Positions 7,466 through 17,228 of a stretch of 33,198 nucleotides of DNA are shown here, piece by piece. The stretch is from Gallionella sp. (lineage in GTDB: Bacteria > Pseudomonadota > Gammaproteobacteria > Burkholderiales > Gallionellaceae): NCBI GenBank assembly GCA_013043965.1, contig JABEVF010000017.1:1-33198 (forward strand). The letters are read 5' to 3'. Positions within the stretch are counted from its first letter, which is position 1. The number at the start of each line of letters is the position of its first letter. The notes beneath the pieces are model-generated. The model saw only the letters and a list, made by a program, of their open reading frames with translations. It was not told the origin of the DNA and did no database searches. The translations under genes and the position numbers were made by a program.

Positions 7466-8812
7466 TTACAGAAACCGCGCCACCATACCCTTGGACATGT
7501 CGCCTTGCAACGGTATCTGCACCTTATGGCCGCTGCCGGGTGCGACGGTCAACACTTCGCCCTTGACGCTGCGCATCGCCGCCAAATCAATAATACTGTT
7601 TCCGTCGGGGTGGATGATCTCCAGCTTGTCGCCGACGGAGAATCTGTTCTTCACATTGATCAGGGCCATGCCATCCGCGCAACTGACGATATCGCCGACG
7701 TATTGCTGACGGAAACTTTCTGAGTGGCCGCGCAGGTAGTTCTGCTGCTCGTGGGTGTGGTGGCGTTCGTAGAAACCGTCGGTGTAACCGCGATTCGCCA
7801 GCGCGTCCAGCGCGCCCAGCAATTGCGTGTTGAAGGGCTTGCCTGCCACCGCATCGTCCACCGCCTGACGGTAGACTTGCGCGGTGCGCGCGACGTAGTA
7901 AATAGACTTGGTGCGGCCTTCCACCTTGAGCGAATCGATGCCTATCTTCACCAGCCGCTCGACGTGTTCCACCGCGCGCAGATCCTTGGAATTCATGATA
8001 TAGGTGCCGTGCTCGTCTTCCAGCACCGGCATCAATTCATCCGGATGATCGGGGCGCGAGATCAGATACACCTTGTCGGCGGCGGGGTGGCGTTGTTGCG
8101 AGCCGCAGGCGGAGAGATTGGATGCGCCCAACGCTTCATCGAAATTGAAATCGATTTTCTGCGGGTCGCCGGTCGCGTCTTCTTCCGCGTCTTTGACCTT
8201 GTAATCCCAGCGGCAGGAATTGGTGCAGGTACCTTGATTGGGATCGCGGTGATTGAAGTAACCGGACAGCAGGCAGCGACCCGAATAGGCGATACACAAC
8301 GCGCCGTGCACAAACACTTCCAGCTCCATGTCCGGGCATTGCTGGCGTATCTCTGCTATCTCGTCCAGCGACAATTCGCGAGAAAGAATGACGCGCGTCA
8401 GCCCCAGCGACTTCCAGAATTTCACCGCCGCATAGTTCACCGTGTTGGCTTGCACCGACAGATGGATAGCCACTTCAGGCCAGCGTTCGCGCACCATCGC
8501 GATCAGGCCTGGGTCGGCCATGATCAGCGCATCCGGTTGCATCGCGATCACGGGTTCCATGTCCGCCATGTAGGTCTTCACCTTGGCGTTGTGAGGCATC
8601 AGGTTGCTGGCGACGAACAGTTTCTTGCCCAGCGCATGCGCTTCCCCAATGCCGACCTGCAACTCCTCCAGCTGAAACTCGTTGTTGCGCGCACGCAAGG
8701 AATAGCGCGGCTGCCCGGCATATACCGCGTCCGCGCCGAAGGCGTAAGCGGTGCGCATCTTGTCCAAAGTGCCAGCGGGTAGCAGGAGTTCGGGCGCGCG
8801 CAAAGTACTCAT
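7466..8812 (-). CDS. trhP: tRNA uridine-34 hydroxylation protein TrhP (U32 peptidase family)
   Basis: The 448-residue product is closely related to E. coli YegQ/TrhP, which makes 5-hydroxyuridine at the wobble position of certain tRNAs, using prephenate and an iron-sulfur cluster. Matching blocks are PELLLPAGT near the N-terminus, GADAVYAGQPRYSLRARNNEF, LTRVILSRELSL and DEHGTYIMNSKDLRAV. Four cysteines that should hold the cluster are visible at 173, 180, 196 and 200 (HGALC, GRC, GTC, NSC). The family name 'peptidase' is historical. The start ATG (8812-8810) overlaps the metF stop as ATGA, so the two are translationally coupled; this fixes the start against a longer open frame. It is the last gene of the metF transcription unit. 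Confidence 0.93.
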   Translation of the reverse strand: MSTLRAPELLLPAGTLDKMRTAYAFGADAVYAGQPRYSLRARNNEFQLEELQVGIGEAHALGKKLFVASNLMPHNAKVKTYMADMEPVIAMQPDALIMADPGLIAMVRERWPEVAIHLSVQANTVNYAAVKFWKSLGLTRVILSRELSLDEIAEIRQQCPDMELEVFVHGALCIAYSGRCLLSGYFNHRDPNQGTCTNSCRWDYKVKDAEEDATGDPQKIDFNFDEALGASNLSACGSQQRHPAADKVYLISRPDHPDELMPVLEDEHGTYIMNSKDLRAVEHVERLVKIGIDSLKVEGRTKSIYYVARTAQVYRQAVDDAVAGKPFNTQLLGALDALANRGYTDGFYERHHTHEQQNYLRGHSESFRQQYVGDIVSCADGMALINVKNRFSVGDKLEIIHPDGNSIIDLAAMRSVKGEVLTVAPGSGHKVQIPLQGDMSKGMVARFL

Positions 8813-9645
8813 TTCGACAATCCCAGGCGTTGCCAGATCGCCAGGCTGGGTGCGGCCTGATTCAAGGTATAGAAGTGCAGTCCGGGTGCGCCGCCTGCCA
8901 GCAATTTTTCGCACAGTGCGGTCACCGCATCCAGCCCGAAGGCTTGCACCGCCTCGTTATCGTCGCCATAACCTTCCAGCGTTTTGCGCATCCAGCGCGG
9001 GATCTCCGCCCCGCATGCATCGGAGAAGCGCGCCAGCTGCGAGAATTTCACGACGGGCATGATGCCCGGCACGATGGGCGCTGTGACGCCTAGTTTTCTA
9101 CATTCATCGACGAAATAGAAATAGCTGTCGGCGTTATAGAAATATTGCGTGATGGCCGAATTCGCGCCCGCGCCCATCTTGCGCTTGAAGTTGAGCAGAT
9201 CATCGCGCGCCGACTTGGCTTGCGGATGCACTTCGGGGTAGGCGGCCACCTCGATGTGAAAATGATCGCCCGTCTCGGCGCGTATGAACTCCACCAACTC
9301 GTTCGCGTATTGAAACTCGCCTACGCTGCCCATGCCGGATGGCAGATCGCCGCGCAACGCGACAATGCGCCGTACACCCTGTGCCTGATAGGTTTGCAGC
9401 AAGCGACGGATACTCTCGCGCGTCGAACCCACGCACGACAGATGCGGGGCAACGTCCGATCCTTGCGCTTTGATATGTGCGACGGATTGCAGGGTGCGCT
9501 CTTGTGTCGAGCCGCCCGCGCCAAACGTCACCGAAAAAAATTCGGGCCCCAACGCGGCCAATTGCTGGTGCGTATTCACCAGTTTTTCCATGCCCTCCGG
9601 CGTTTGCGGCGGGAAGAACTCAAAACTAATATGTGATTTACTCAT
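8809..9645 (-). CDS. metF: 5,10-methylenetetrahydrofolate reductase
   Basis: The product is a 278-residue FAD-dependent TIM-barrel enzyme that reduces methylene-THF to 5-methyl-THF for methionine synthesis. The N-terminal block ISFEFFPPQT carries the catalytic glutamate (Glu9). HLSCVGSTR, RRIVALRGD and GANSAITQYFYN are FAD and folate-site motifs. Length equals bacterial MetF, with no C-terminal regulatory domain. Its ATG (9645-9643) overlaps the stop of the upstream membrane-protein gene as ATGA, and its own stop overlaps the trhP start the same way. The three genes are therefore one coupled unit, downstream of ahcY on the same strand, which matches a methyl-cycle role. Confidence 0.95.
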   Translation of the reverse strand: MSKSHISFEFFPPQTPEGMEKLVNTHQQLAALGPEFFSVTFGAGGSTQERTLQSVAHIKAQGSDVAPHLSCVGSTRESIRRLLQTYQAQGVRRIVALRGDLPSGMGSVGEFQYANELVEFIRAETGDHFHIEVAAYPEVHPQAKSARDDLLNFKRKMGAGANSAITQYFYNADSYFYFVDECRKLGVTAPIVPGIMPVVKFSQLARFSDACGAEIPRWMRKTLEGYGDDNEAVQAFGLDAVTALCEKLLAGGAPGLHFYTLNQAAPSLAIWQRLGLSK

Positions 9646-9995
9646 GTTTTTCTCATCAGCTGAGCGGCCGCTGCCGACAACGCACAGGAAAAAAAACTGG
9701 ACAGCACCGCGCCCAATACGCCGTGCCAAAAACTATCCACGACAAAGCCGCGCAACACCGAACCGACGAACCAGAACAAGGTGCCGTTGATCACGAAGAT
9801 GAACAATCCGAGTGTGAGCAAGGTCACCGGCAAAGTCAGCAACAGCAACAAAGGGCGTATCAGCGTATTGACCAGGCCCAATAGAAACGCGGCGACCAAG
9901 GCGGCGGCAAAACCATCTACATGGATACCCGGTACAAAATTCGCCACGGCGATCAAAGCCAGTGCATTCAACATCCAAATTATTAAGAGTTTCAT
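9642..9995 (-). CDS. small membrane protein, YvlD/phage-holin-4_2 family
   Basis: The product is a 117-residue integral membrane protein with four hydrophobic helices (about 3-20, 25-50, 55-78 and 88-110). The pattern NTLIRPLLLLLTLPVTLLTLGLFIFVINGTLFW is typical of the family, whose function is not established despite the 'holin' label. The start at 9995 follows AAGGAA six bases upstream (minus strand), and a longer frame would add unrelated sequence. It is coupled to metF by an ATGA overlap. As I recall, this family often sits between ahcY and metF in betaproteobacteria, which hints at a conserved but unexplained link. Confidence 0.85.
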   Translation of the reverse strand: MKLLIIWMLNALALIAVANFVPGIHVDGFAAALVAAFLLGLVNTLIRPLLLLLTLPVTLLTLGLFIFVINGTLFWFVGSVLRGFVVDSFWHGVLGAVLSSFFSCALSAAAAQLMRKT

Positions 9996-10108
9996 TTTGC
10001 TTTCCTTGAACGTGGAACGGGTTTGGCGGTTCGTAAAACTTTCGGCCTGACACCCGTCCGTGAACTTTTGGCTGGGCAAAAGCTTGTCGTCTAGGCAGGC
10101 GCAGACCG

Positions 10109-10314
10109 CTACGACATCCGCATCCACTGCATGTTCGGCAGACGAACGGCGAACAGCTCCGATTCTGACATGCTAGCCGCATCGGCTTTGAAATACAAAG
10201 CCTCGCGTCGATCGGGGCGAACATCGAGCCTTCGCGATACAGGCCGTAGCCGCCGAACAGCTTGCGCGATGCCGCCGCCCAATGCGACATGGCCTCCGAC
10301 ACATAATCAACAAA
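10109..10314 (-). pseudogene. frameshifted TfoX N-terminal-domain (Sxy-like) remnant
   Basis: On the minus strand, FVDYVSEAM at the start (10314 down) and LFGGYGLYREGSMFAPI (about 10260-10210) match the TfoX N-terminal domain. The expected continuation ALYFKADAAS is present but one frame over (about 10207-10178), so one base has been lost or gained near 10210. The second frame then runs into a TAG at 10109-10111 without the usual C-terminal part. No ATG begins the first frame at the right place. The 383-base gap between ahcY and the YvlD-like gene otherwise shows nothing I can support. Confidence 0.7.
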
Positions 10315-10378
10315 TATTAGGTGAGGAGGCCATAACTCGATGCGCTGCAGGCAAAGCTTAAACCCGCCTACCGCCAAA

Positions 10379-11806
<1,428 letters not shown>

Positions 11807-11841
11807 AGCAGCTCCATTCATAAAAGGTTAGGTTTAATGAA

Positions 11842-11916
11842 TAGGTGCGGTTGCTTAAACGAATCCGAGCCTGACGGGGGAATGAGAATCAAACCCGCTG
11901 CAGCACCCCTCGGAGG
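11842..11916 (-). promoter_or_regulatory. SAH riboswitch in the ahcY leader
   Basis: The minus strand shows the S-adenosylhomocysteine riboswitch layout. P1 is TCCGAG (11914-11909) with CTCGGA (11869-11864). P2 is CGGG (11897-11894) with CCCG (11878-11875). The conserved GAGGGGTGCTGC and GTCAGGCTCGG cores flank them. The pseudoknot is GGTGC (11907-11903) with GCACC (11848-11844). This class is known to switch genes on when SAH rises, and ahcY is its usual target. A covariance search would settle it, but all helices are present by eye. Confidence 0.9.
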
Positions 11917-11922
11917 GCGCGG

Positions 11923-11950
11923 ATTATAAATGCAAATCGGGAATTTCCAA
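11923..11950 (-). promoter_or_regulatory. sigma-70 promoter of ahcY
   Basis: On the minus strand TTGGAA (11950-11945) and TATAAT (11928-11923) are separated by 16 bases. The -10 box is perfect. Transcription would begin at about 11916, directly at the 5' edge of the riboswitch, which supports both calls. Confidence 0.75.
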
Positions 11951-12072
11951 AATCACCCGCCACAATCTGTTGCACAACGGCCGATGCATATCACGACTGC
12001 CAATCGTCACAGCGTCGTCCGTGAGGAATTATTCGTCTTAATGTGGCCGCCACACATCGGCGTACTCGCAAG

Positions 12073-13467
12073 TTACGCCGCTACCGAAACATTCGGTCGC
12101 GTGATAACCCATGCCACTGTGGCGCATGCGAGCTGCACTAGTCCTCCCAGCAGCATGGAAAATCTCAAGCCGGTTGCAGGGTCATGTGCCGCATCGAACA
12201 CCGCGCCCAGTACCGCCACGCCAATTACCGCACCGGCCATCCGGGCTACGTTGAAGAGCGCGGCAGCAGTTCCCGAGCGTACGGCAGCAACAGAACCGAC
12301 TGCGAGGCCAGCAAGCGGCCCGGTGGCCAGCCCCATTCCCAGCCCGGTGAGGATCAAGCCTATCTCATCCGCCATGATCGATCCCCTACCTGTGGCTGCA
12401 CTCAGGACCAGGAGCCCGAACCCGATCAAAGCCACTCCACCGCTAGTTGCAGCGGACACCCCGAATTTGCGGCTGAACGCACCTGAGAAGGGCGAAACAA
12501 GGACAAAAACCAGTGCCATCGGCATGAGGGCGAGGCCCGCTCCTGCAGGATTCAGCATGCCGGTGCTCTGCCATGTCAGCGGCAGCAGAAACAAGACGCC
12601 GTACATGCCGAACGTCATGCCTGCCGTTGCCGCCATCGCACCCCGAAACTCGCGTATGCGGAATATATCCAGCGGGACTAGCGCTGTAGCACCCTTCTTA
12701 GCTTCGACCGTGATGAACGCCGCCAGAGCGAGCAGGGAAACAGTCAGGACGATAATGACAGCAAGGATCGCTTCCCGTGCCTCGATCGCGGCAAAAGCCA
12801 GGCCCCCGAGTGCAACTGCACCCAGGATTTGTCCGGGCGCATCGAAATGGCGCTCATCTGGATCAGACGATTCTGCGATGGCTGGAACTGCCAAAGCAAG
12901 GACGATAAGCCCCAGAGGAACGACGACCAGAAAGATGCTGCGCCATCCGAACTGCCCGATCAGCAAGCCGCCGAGAGTCGGGCCGATCGCCAGAGCCAAC
13001 CCGTTGCAGGCCGCCCATACGCCAAGCGCCCACCCGCGCTCATTGTGATCTGTCCATGCGACTCGGATGATGGACAATGACGCGGGCATCAACAGCGCAG
13101 CGCCGAAACCTGCAAACGTTCGTCCACCGATCAGGAGCTGGATGGACGGGGCGAACGCGCAGAGCAGCGATGCCCCAGTAAAGATAGCGGCGCCGATCAT
13201 GAAGATGGTTTTTCTGCCCCAGAGATCCGCCAGAAGTCCGCCGGTCAACAAAAACACGGCATACACCAGGTTGTAGCTGTCCACGACCCATTGCAACTCA
13301 GCTACGCTGGCCGAGAAATAAATGCCGATGGGTCGAACCGCCAAGTTGACGACCGAAGTGTCGATCTGGGCGATGAGCACACCCATGCATAGCGCGACGA
13401 GCGTCAGCCAGCGGCGATCAGTTTTGTTGGCGGAAGTTGTTGGCTGAATTGTTCCGTTGCCTTGCAT
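12073..13467 (-). CDS. MFS drug-efflux transporter, DHA2 (14-helix, EmrB/QacA-like) family
   Basis: The product is a 464-residue inner-membrane antiporter with about 14 hydrophobic helices. MGVLIAQIDTSVVNLAV in the first helix carries the DHA2 aspartate signature. LLADLWGRKTIF is the MFS loop 2-3 motif, and GPTLGGLLIGQFGWRSIF is the antiporter motif C with the following WR. It should export hydrophobic drugs or organic compounds in exchange for protons. The start at 13467 has AAGG eight bases upstream; the longer frame (13521) adds a charged, unrelated leader. It is divergent from a truncated ArsR-type regulator, a common pairing for inducible exporters. Substrate unknown. Confidence 0.9.
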   Translation of the reverse strand: MQGNGTIQPTTSANKTDRRWLTLVALCMGVLIAQIDTSVVNLAVRPIGIYFSASVAELQWVVDSYNLVYAVFLLTGGLLADLWGRKTIFMIGAAIFTGASLLCAFAPSIQLLIGGRTFAGFGAALLMPASLSIIRVAWTDHNERGWALGVWAACNGLALAIGPTLGGLLIGQFGWRSIFLVVVPLGLIVLALAVPAIAESSDPDERHFDAPGQILGAVALGGLAFAAIEAREAILAVIIVLTVSLLALAAFITVEAKKGATALVPLDIFRIREFRGAMAATAGMTFGMYGVLFLLPLTWQSTGMLNPAGAGLALMPMALVFVLVSPFSGAFSRKFGVSAATSGGVALIGFGLLVLSAATGRGSIMADEIGLILTGLGMGLATGPLAGLAVGSVAAVRSGTAAALFNVARMAGAVIGVAVLGAVFDAAHDPATGLRFSMLLGGLVQLACATVAWVITRPNVSVAA

Positions 13468-13589
13468 AAGTTTCGCCTTTTTATCGAGGAGACAGTGTAG
13501 CTTGATCTGTACGGTCGACATTTCGATACGGGTCGAAGCATGCAGGCTTGAACCCGATTATAATTTTTGGACCTGTTGAGAGATTGAAG

Positions 13590-13808
13590 ATGAACACGCT
13601 GCCCAACCATGTTTCATCCACTGCCTTCCTGATTGCCGATCCGGCAAGAGCGGCGATGCTGATTGCCCTGGCCGACGGGCGAGCCTTGCCTGCGGGCGAA
13701 CTCGCCTATGCGGCGGGTGTGACCGCGCAGACTGCGAGTTCCCATCTCGCCAAGTTCCTCGCGGGCGGATTACTGACGGTCGAGACCGAGGGGCGGCATC
13801 GCTACTAA
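13590..13808 (+). pseudogene. truncated ArsR-type winged-helix regulator
   Basis: The 72-residue frame holds only the DNA-binding half of an ArsR-family regulator. FLIADPARAAMLIALADG begins the domain, AAGVTAQTASSHLAKFLAGGLL is the recognition region, and TVETEGRHRY is the wing. Relatives continue after this point (typically HRYYR...) for well over 100 more residues. Here the codon after Tyr is TAA followed by CGG, as if TAC had changed to TAA, and no recognisable continuation follows. A hairpin (CGGTTC 13809-13814, GAACCG 13820-13825) begins right after the stop. It may be inactive, or a minimal dimerless repressor of the divergent exporter. TATAAT at 13559-13564 could be its -10 box. The start is chosen by homology; the ribosome site is weak. 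Confidence 0.65.
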
Positions 13809-13897
13809 CGGTTCCGCTAGAACCGAGGGCATGACTGTTCTGAAATGAAACGAATATGATTCCAACCACGTTTTGGATCGGGATTACCATTGTGAAA

Positions 13898-13973
<76 letters not shown>

Positions 13974-13987
13974 ACGACACTCAAATG

Positions 13988-14710
13988 CTAAACAGAAATT
14001 TTCTGCTTGGGAAGTGTCCAGCCGACCGTGCGGTAGAAGCCGTCCAGATCGCTTAGATCATCGAACACTGCCGCAGCACCCGTAAAATCCTGGTTGCGGG
14101 TGTAGTGATTGATGGTGACGTAAGTCTTGATGCCCGCTGCGAGACTGGAGCGCAAGCCGTTCTCGGAGTCTTCCAACGCAATGCAGTCGCCAGCGCTCAG
14201 CCCCAACTTTTCCAACACCCAGAAGTAAATGTCCGGCGCGGGTTTTTTGTGCGGCACGATGTCGCCACAGCCATTGGCAGAAAAATAGCTTTCCCAATCC
14301 TTACCCAAACCGACTTCCAATAAGGCGGAGACGTTCTCCGGTGTAGTGGTGGTGGCGATAGCCAGCGTGATGCCCGCCGCATGCGCTTCTTCGATAAGCT
14401 GCTTCACCCCAGGACGCAAGGGGATATGGCCTTCGCCCAACATGGTGGTGTAGTGCTTGGTCTTGACCGCGTGCAGTTTCTTGACGAAACCGTCGTAATC
14501 GGCGGGCGTGTCGAACCCCGGCAAAAAATTGCTGACGAAATACTTGATGCGTTCTTTGCCGCCGGTGACTTTCAGTAGCTTGTCGTACATCGCGACATCC
14601 CAGCTCCAGTCCAGGCCGGTATCCAGAAAGGCCTTGTTAAAGGACAAACGGTGCCCGTCTTCGGTATCGGCAAGCGTGCCGTCCACGTCAAAAATAATGG
14701 CTTTCATCAT
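13988..14710 (-). CDS. CbbY-type HAD-superfamily sugar phosphatase
   Basis: The product is a 240-residue haloacid-dehalogenase hydrolase. The nucleophile motif DVDGTLADTE has Asp8 and Asp10. The helical cap follows, then ATTTTPENV (motif II), KKPAPDIYFWVLEKL (motif III lysine) and ALEDSENGL (motif IV). HRLSFNKAF in the cap is characteristic of CbbY-like enzymes, which in autotrophs hydrolyse xylulose-1,5-bisphosphate, a RuBisCO inhibitor. No Calvin-cycle gene is in the window, so beta-phosphoglucomutase-like or other sugar-phosphate roles remain possible. The first ATG (14710) has AGGA eight bases upstream; a second ATG follows directly. It lies just 14 bases upstream of the tRNA-Ala on the same strand. 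Confidence 0.85.
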   Translation of the reverse strand: MMKAIIFDVDGTLADTEDGHRLSFNKAFLDTGLDWSWDVAMYDKLLKVTGGKERIKYFVSNFLPGFDTPADYDGFVKKLHAVKTKHYTTMLGEGHIPLRPGVKQLIEEAHAAGITLAIATTTTPENVSALLEVGLGKDWESYFSANGCGDIVPHKKPAPDIYFWVLEKLGLSAGDCIALEDSENGLRSSLAAGIKTYVTINHYTRNQDFTGAAAVFDDLSDLDGFYRTVGWTLPKQKISV

Positions 14711-14844
14711 CTATATCGTCCTTTCAGTTTGATTAAATTGTTCGGGGTTCCCCTGGAGTTCAAATAGCCAAGCAAGGCCAGCCGGATGAGCCATCCCCAT
14801 AAAACCTGGTCGCTGCGTTGCTTGCTTCATCTGCAGGTGCAAAC

Positions 14845-14876
14845 AAAAAAACCACGATGACCTATAAATAGCCATG
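14845..14876 (-). terminator. possible terminator downstream of ffh
   Basis: On the minus strand an imperfect hairpin (ATG and CTAT against ATAG and CAT, 14876-14858) is followed after a few bases by seven T (14851-14845). The stem is weak. The rest of the 224-base ffh-cbbY gap shows nothing more than the cbbY ribosome site. Confidence 0.35.
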
Positions 14877-14934
14877 TTTAGGGAGTGATTTTATCCGCAA
14901 CGCCGGTATGCAACGAAATTTGGATGTGGTGCCG

Positions 14935-16281
14935 TTAGCGCATCCCCGGCAGCTTGCCCGCCATGCCGCGCATCATCTTGGACATGCCGCCTTTGCTGAA
15001 CATCTTCATCATCTTCTGGGTCTGCTCGAACTGGTTGAGCAGCTGGTTGACGTGCATCACTTGCACGCCCGCACCCATCGCGATGCGGCGTTTGCGTGAG
15101 GCCTTGATAAGTTCCGGTTTGCTGCGCTCTTGCATGGTCATCGAGTTGATGATGCCCTCCAAGCGATTGATGGCTTTGTCATCGACTTTCGCGCCCGCCG
15201 CCTGACTCAATTGCGCGGGCAGCTTGTCCATCATGGCCGACACGCCACCCATCTTGCGCATTTGCACCATCTGCGATTTGAAGTCGTTGAGATCGAAGCC
15301 CTGCCCGGTCTTCATCTTCTTGGCGAGCTTCTCCGCCTCGGCATGATCGACTTCGCGGTGCGCCTCTTCGATCAGCGACAGCACGTCGCCCATGCCCAGC
15401 ACACGTGAGGCCATGCGTTCCGGATGGAAGGCTTCCAGGCCGTTGGCTTTTTCGCTGACCCCGATGAATTTGATCGGCTTGCCGGTGATCTGACGCACTG
15501 AAAGGGCCGCACCGCCACGCGCATCTCCGTCCAGCTTGGTCAACACGATACCGGTCAGCGGCAACGCCTCGCCGAACGCCTTCGCGGTATTCACCGCGTC
15601 TTGTCCGGTCATCGCATCGACCACGAACAATGTCTCGATCGGCTTGAGCAAAGTGTGCAACTGCTGTATCTCCGCCATCATCGCGGTATCGATCGCCAAA
15701 CGACCTGCGGTATCGACGATCAGCACATCGTGGTGATGCTTGCGCGCAAAATCCAGCGCGGCAAGCGCGATGTCCTGAGGCTTTTGCGTGATGTCGGAGG
15801 CGAAAAAATCGACCTGCAACTGCGTCGCCAGCATGCGCAGTTGCTCGATCGCGGCGGGGCGGTAAATATCGCAACTGACCAGCAGCACTTTTTTCTTCTG
15901 CTGGTCGCGCAGCAGCTTGGCGAGCTTGCCGCTGGTGGTGGTTTTGCCCGCGCCCTGCAAGCCTGCCATCAGAATCACTGCGGGCGGCACGGCGGCCAGG
16001 TTCAACGCGTCGTTGTGCTCGCCCATCAATTTGGTCAGTTCGCGGTGCACCACGCCGATAAGTGCCTGGCCGGGATTGAGATTGCCCACGACCTCGTGAC
16101 CCAGCGCGGCGACTTTGACTTGCGCGATGAACTCTTTGACCACGGGCAAAGCCACGTCGGCCTCCAGTAAAGCCATACGCACTTCACGCAAAGCGTCCTG
16201 GATATTACTTTCGGAAAGCCGCGCCTGGCCGCGCAGATTTTTAATTACGCCAGAAAGGCGTTGCGTCAGATTGTCCAGCAT
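14935..16281 (-). CDS. ffh: signal recognition particle GTPase Ffh (SRP54)
   Basis: The product is the 448-residue protein subunit of the signal recognition particle, which binds signal sequences on ribosomes and delivers them to FtsY at the membrane. The N domain is 1-85, and the G domain has P-loop GLQGAGKTT (107-115), DTAGRLAID and TKLDGDARGG. The C-terminal M domain is methionine-rich (QKMMKMFSKGGMSKMMRGM). The start at 16281 (MLDNLTQRLS) matches the family; the open frame upstream to 16977 is antisense to the cytochrome-assembly gene and is not part of it. No clear Shine-Dalgarno sequence precedes the start. It is divergent from the CcsA/YpjD-type gene. Confidence 0.97.
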   Translation of the reverse strand: MLDNLTQRLSGVIKNLRGQARLSESNIQDALREVRMALLEADVALPVVKEFIAQVKVAALGHEVVGNLNPGQALIGVVHRELTKLMGEHNDALNLAAVPPAVILMAGLQGAGKTTTSGKLAKLLRDQQKKKVLLVSCDIYRPAAIEQLRMLATQLQVDFFASDITQKPQDIALAALDFARKHHHDVLIVDTAGRLAIDTAMMAEIQQLHTLLKPIETLFVVDAMTGQDAVNTAKAFGEALPLTGIVLTKLDGDARGGAALSVRQITGKPIKFIGVSEKANGLEAFHPERMASRVLGMGDVLSLIEEAHREVDHAEAEKLAKKMKTGQGFDLNDFKSQMVQMRKMGGVSAMMDKLPAQLSQAAGAKVDDKAINRLEGIINSMTMQERSKPELIKASRKRRIAMGAGVQVMHVNQLLNQFEQTQKMMKMFSKGGMSKMMRGMAGKLPGMR

Positions 16282-16338
16282 GAGTTGTCTGTAAGAGATA
16301 GTGTAGAATCCGCGAAGTCTAAAACATCCCGCTAAAAA

Positions 16339-17151
16339 ATGCCTAGCCTTCTTATCGCCATCCTGGCTTTTGTTGCTTACGCGAGCCTGTCTGTCCTGTT
16401 CTGGCGCGCGCAAGACAACGGCGACACCGACAGGCTCAGTCGTGGCACGGTGGGGCATCTGATCCTGATCCCGCTGGCATTGCACGGTTTTATATTGTCT
16501 GGCGATATTTTTGCCGGGGGCGGTTTTGATTTCGGGCTGCTCAACGCGCTGTCGCTGATCTGTTGGCTGACTTTGCTGATCTATTGGATCGCGCGCTTCT
16601 TCTACCCGATAGGGGAGTTGCTGGTTTTGGTATTGCCTTTGGCAGCTATCGCTTCTATCTTGCCGGGGATGTTCCCCTCCGAACATCCGCTCACCCACAC
16701 CGATTTTCCCGCCTTCTCGGCGCACATCAGCGCGGCGATGCTGGCTTACAGCTTGTTCACGATCGCGGTGCTTCACGCGGTGCTGATCTCGCAAGTCGAG
16801 AAACGTTTGCACCAGGCATCGTTGCCGCGCGTGCTGCGCAATCTGCCGCCGCTGATGACCATGGAAAGTTTGCTGTTCCGCATTATCGCCATCGGCTTTG
16901 CTTTGCTTTCCCTGACCCTGGCTTCGGGCATGATGTTTTCCCAAGAGCTGTTTGGCAAGCCTTGGCAGTTCACCCACAAGATCGTGTTCGGCTTTCTCTC
17001 CTGGCTGGTGTTCGGCACATTATTGCTGGGTCACGCGTTCTATGGCTGGCGCGGTCGCTTCGCGGTACGCTGGACCATCAGCGGCTTCGTCTTCCTGTTG
17101 CTCGCCTACCTGGGCAGCAAATTCGTCATCGAAATACTGTTGCACCGCTGA
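16339..17151 (+). CDS. CcsA/YpjD-type cytochrome c assembly family membrane protein
   Basis: The product is a 270-residue inner-membrane protein with about eight helices. It belongs to the cytochrome c assembly (CcsA/CcmC/CcmF) superfamily, YpjD branch. Histidines in SAHISAAML, ALHGFIL and FTHKIVFGFLSW are candidate haem or metal ligands, and FGTLLLGHAFYGWRGR near the C-terminus is typical of YpjD. Its position beside ffh is common in proteobacteria. In YpjD relatives a role in cytochrome maturation is assumed, while others have been linked to metal resistance, so the exact function is uncertain. No clear ribosome site precedes the ATG. Confidence 0.85.
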   Translation: MPSLLIAILAFVAYASLSVLFWRAQDNGDTDRLSRGTVGHLILIPLALHGFILSGDIFAGGGFDFGLLNALSLICWLTLLIYWIARFFYPIGELLVLVLPLAAIASILPGMFPSEHPLTHTDFPAFSAHISAAMLAYSLFTIAVLHAVLISQVEKRLHQASLPRVLRNLPPLMTMESLLFRIIAIGFALLSLTLASGMMFSQELFGKPWQFTHKIVFGFLSWLVFGTLLLGHAFYGWRGRFAVRWTISGFVFLLLAYLGSKFVIEILLHR

Positions 17152-17173
17152 AGCAACCGAAAATCACGGGCAC

Positions 17174-17203
17174 TTGCTTACTCGGCAAGAATTAGCGTAG
17201 AAT
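17174..17203 (+). promoter_or_regulatory. promoter of the rpsP-rimM-trmD-rplS operon
   Basis: TTGCTT (17174-17179) and TAGAAT (17198-17203) are 18 bases apart. A small inverted repeat (CTTGC 17173-17177, GCAAG 17185-17189) overlaps the spacer. Transcription would start near 17210 and leave a leader of about 90 bases. Confidence 0.6.
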
Positions 17204-17228
17204 CCGCGCCCTTTCACTCAAAACAATG

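Noticed and set aside
8080-8125. SNLSACGSQQRHP segment in TrhP as a possible insertion
   Set aside because: The region is variable in the family and lengths are normal; no second copy of the DNA is seen.
9733-10377. 214-residue minus-strand frame over the ahcY-metF gap
   Set aside because: Only its first part resembles anything (TfoX domain before the frameshift); the rest overlaps the real YvlD-like gene in another frame.
13513-13536. Two GGTCGA direct repeats between the exporter and the truncated regulator as operator half-sites
   Set aside because: Six-base repeats 18 bases apart are close to chance, and one lies in the possible leader of the exporter.
16282-16977. 232-residue N-terminal extension of ffh
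   Set aside because: It lies antisense to the CcsA/YpjD-type gene; normal Ffh begins at MLDNLTQRLS (16281).
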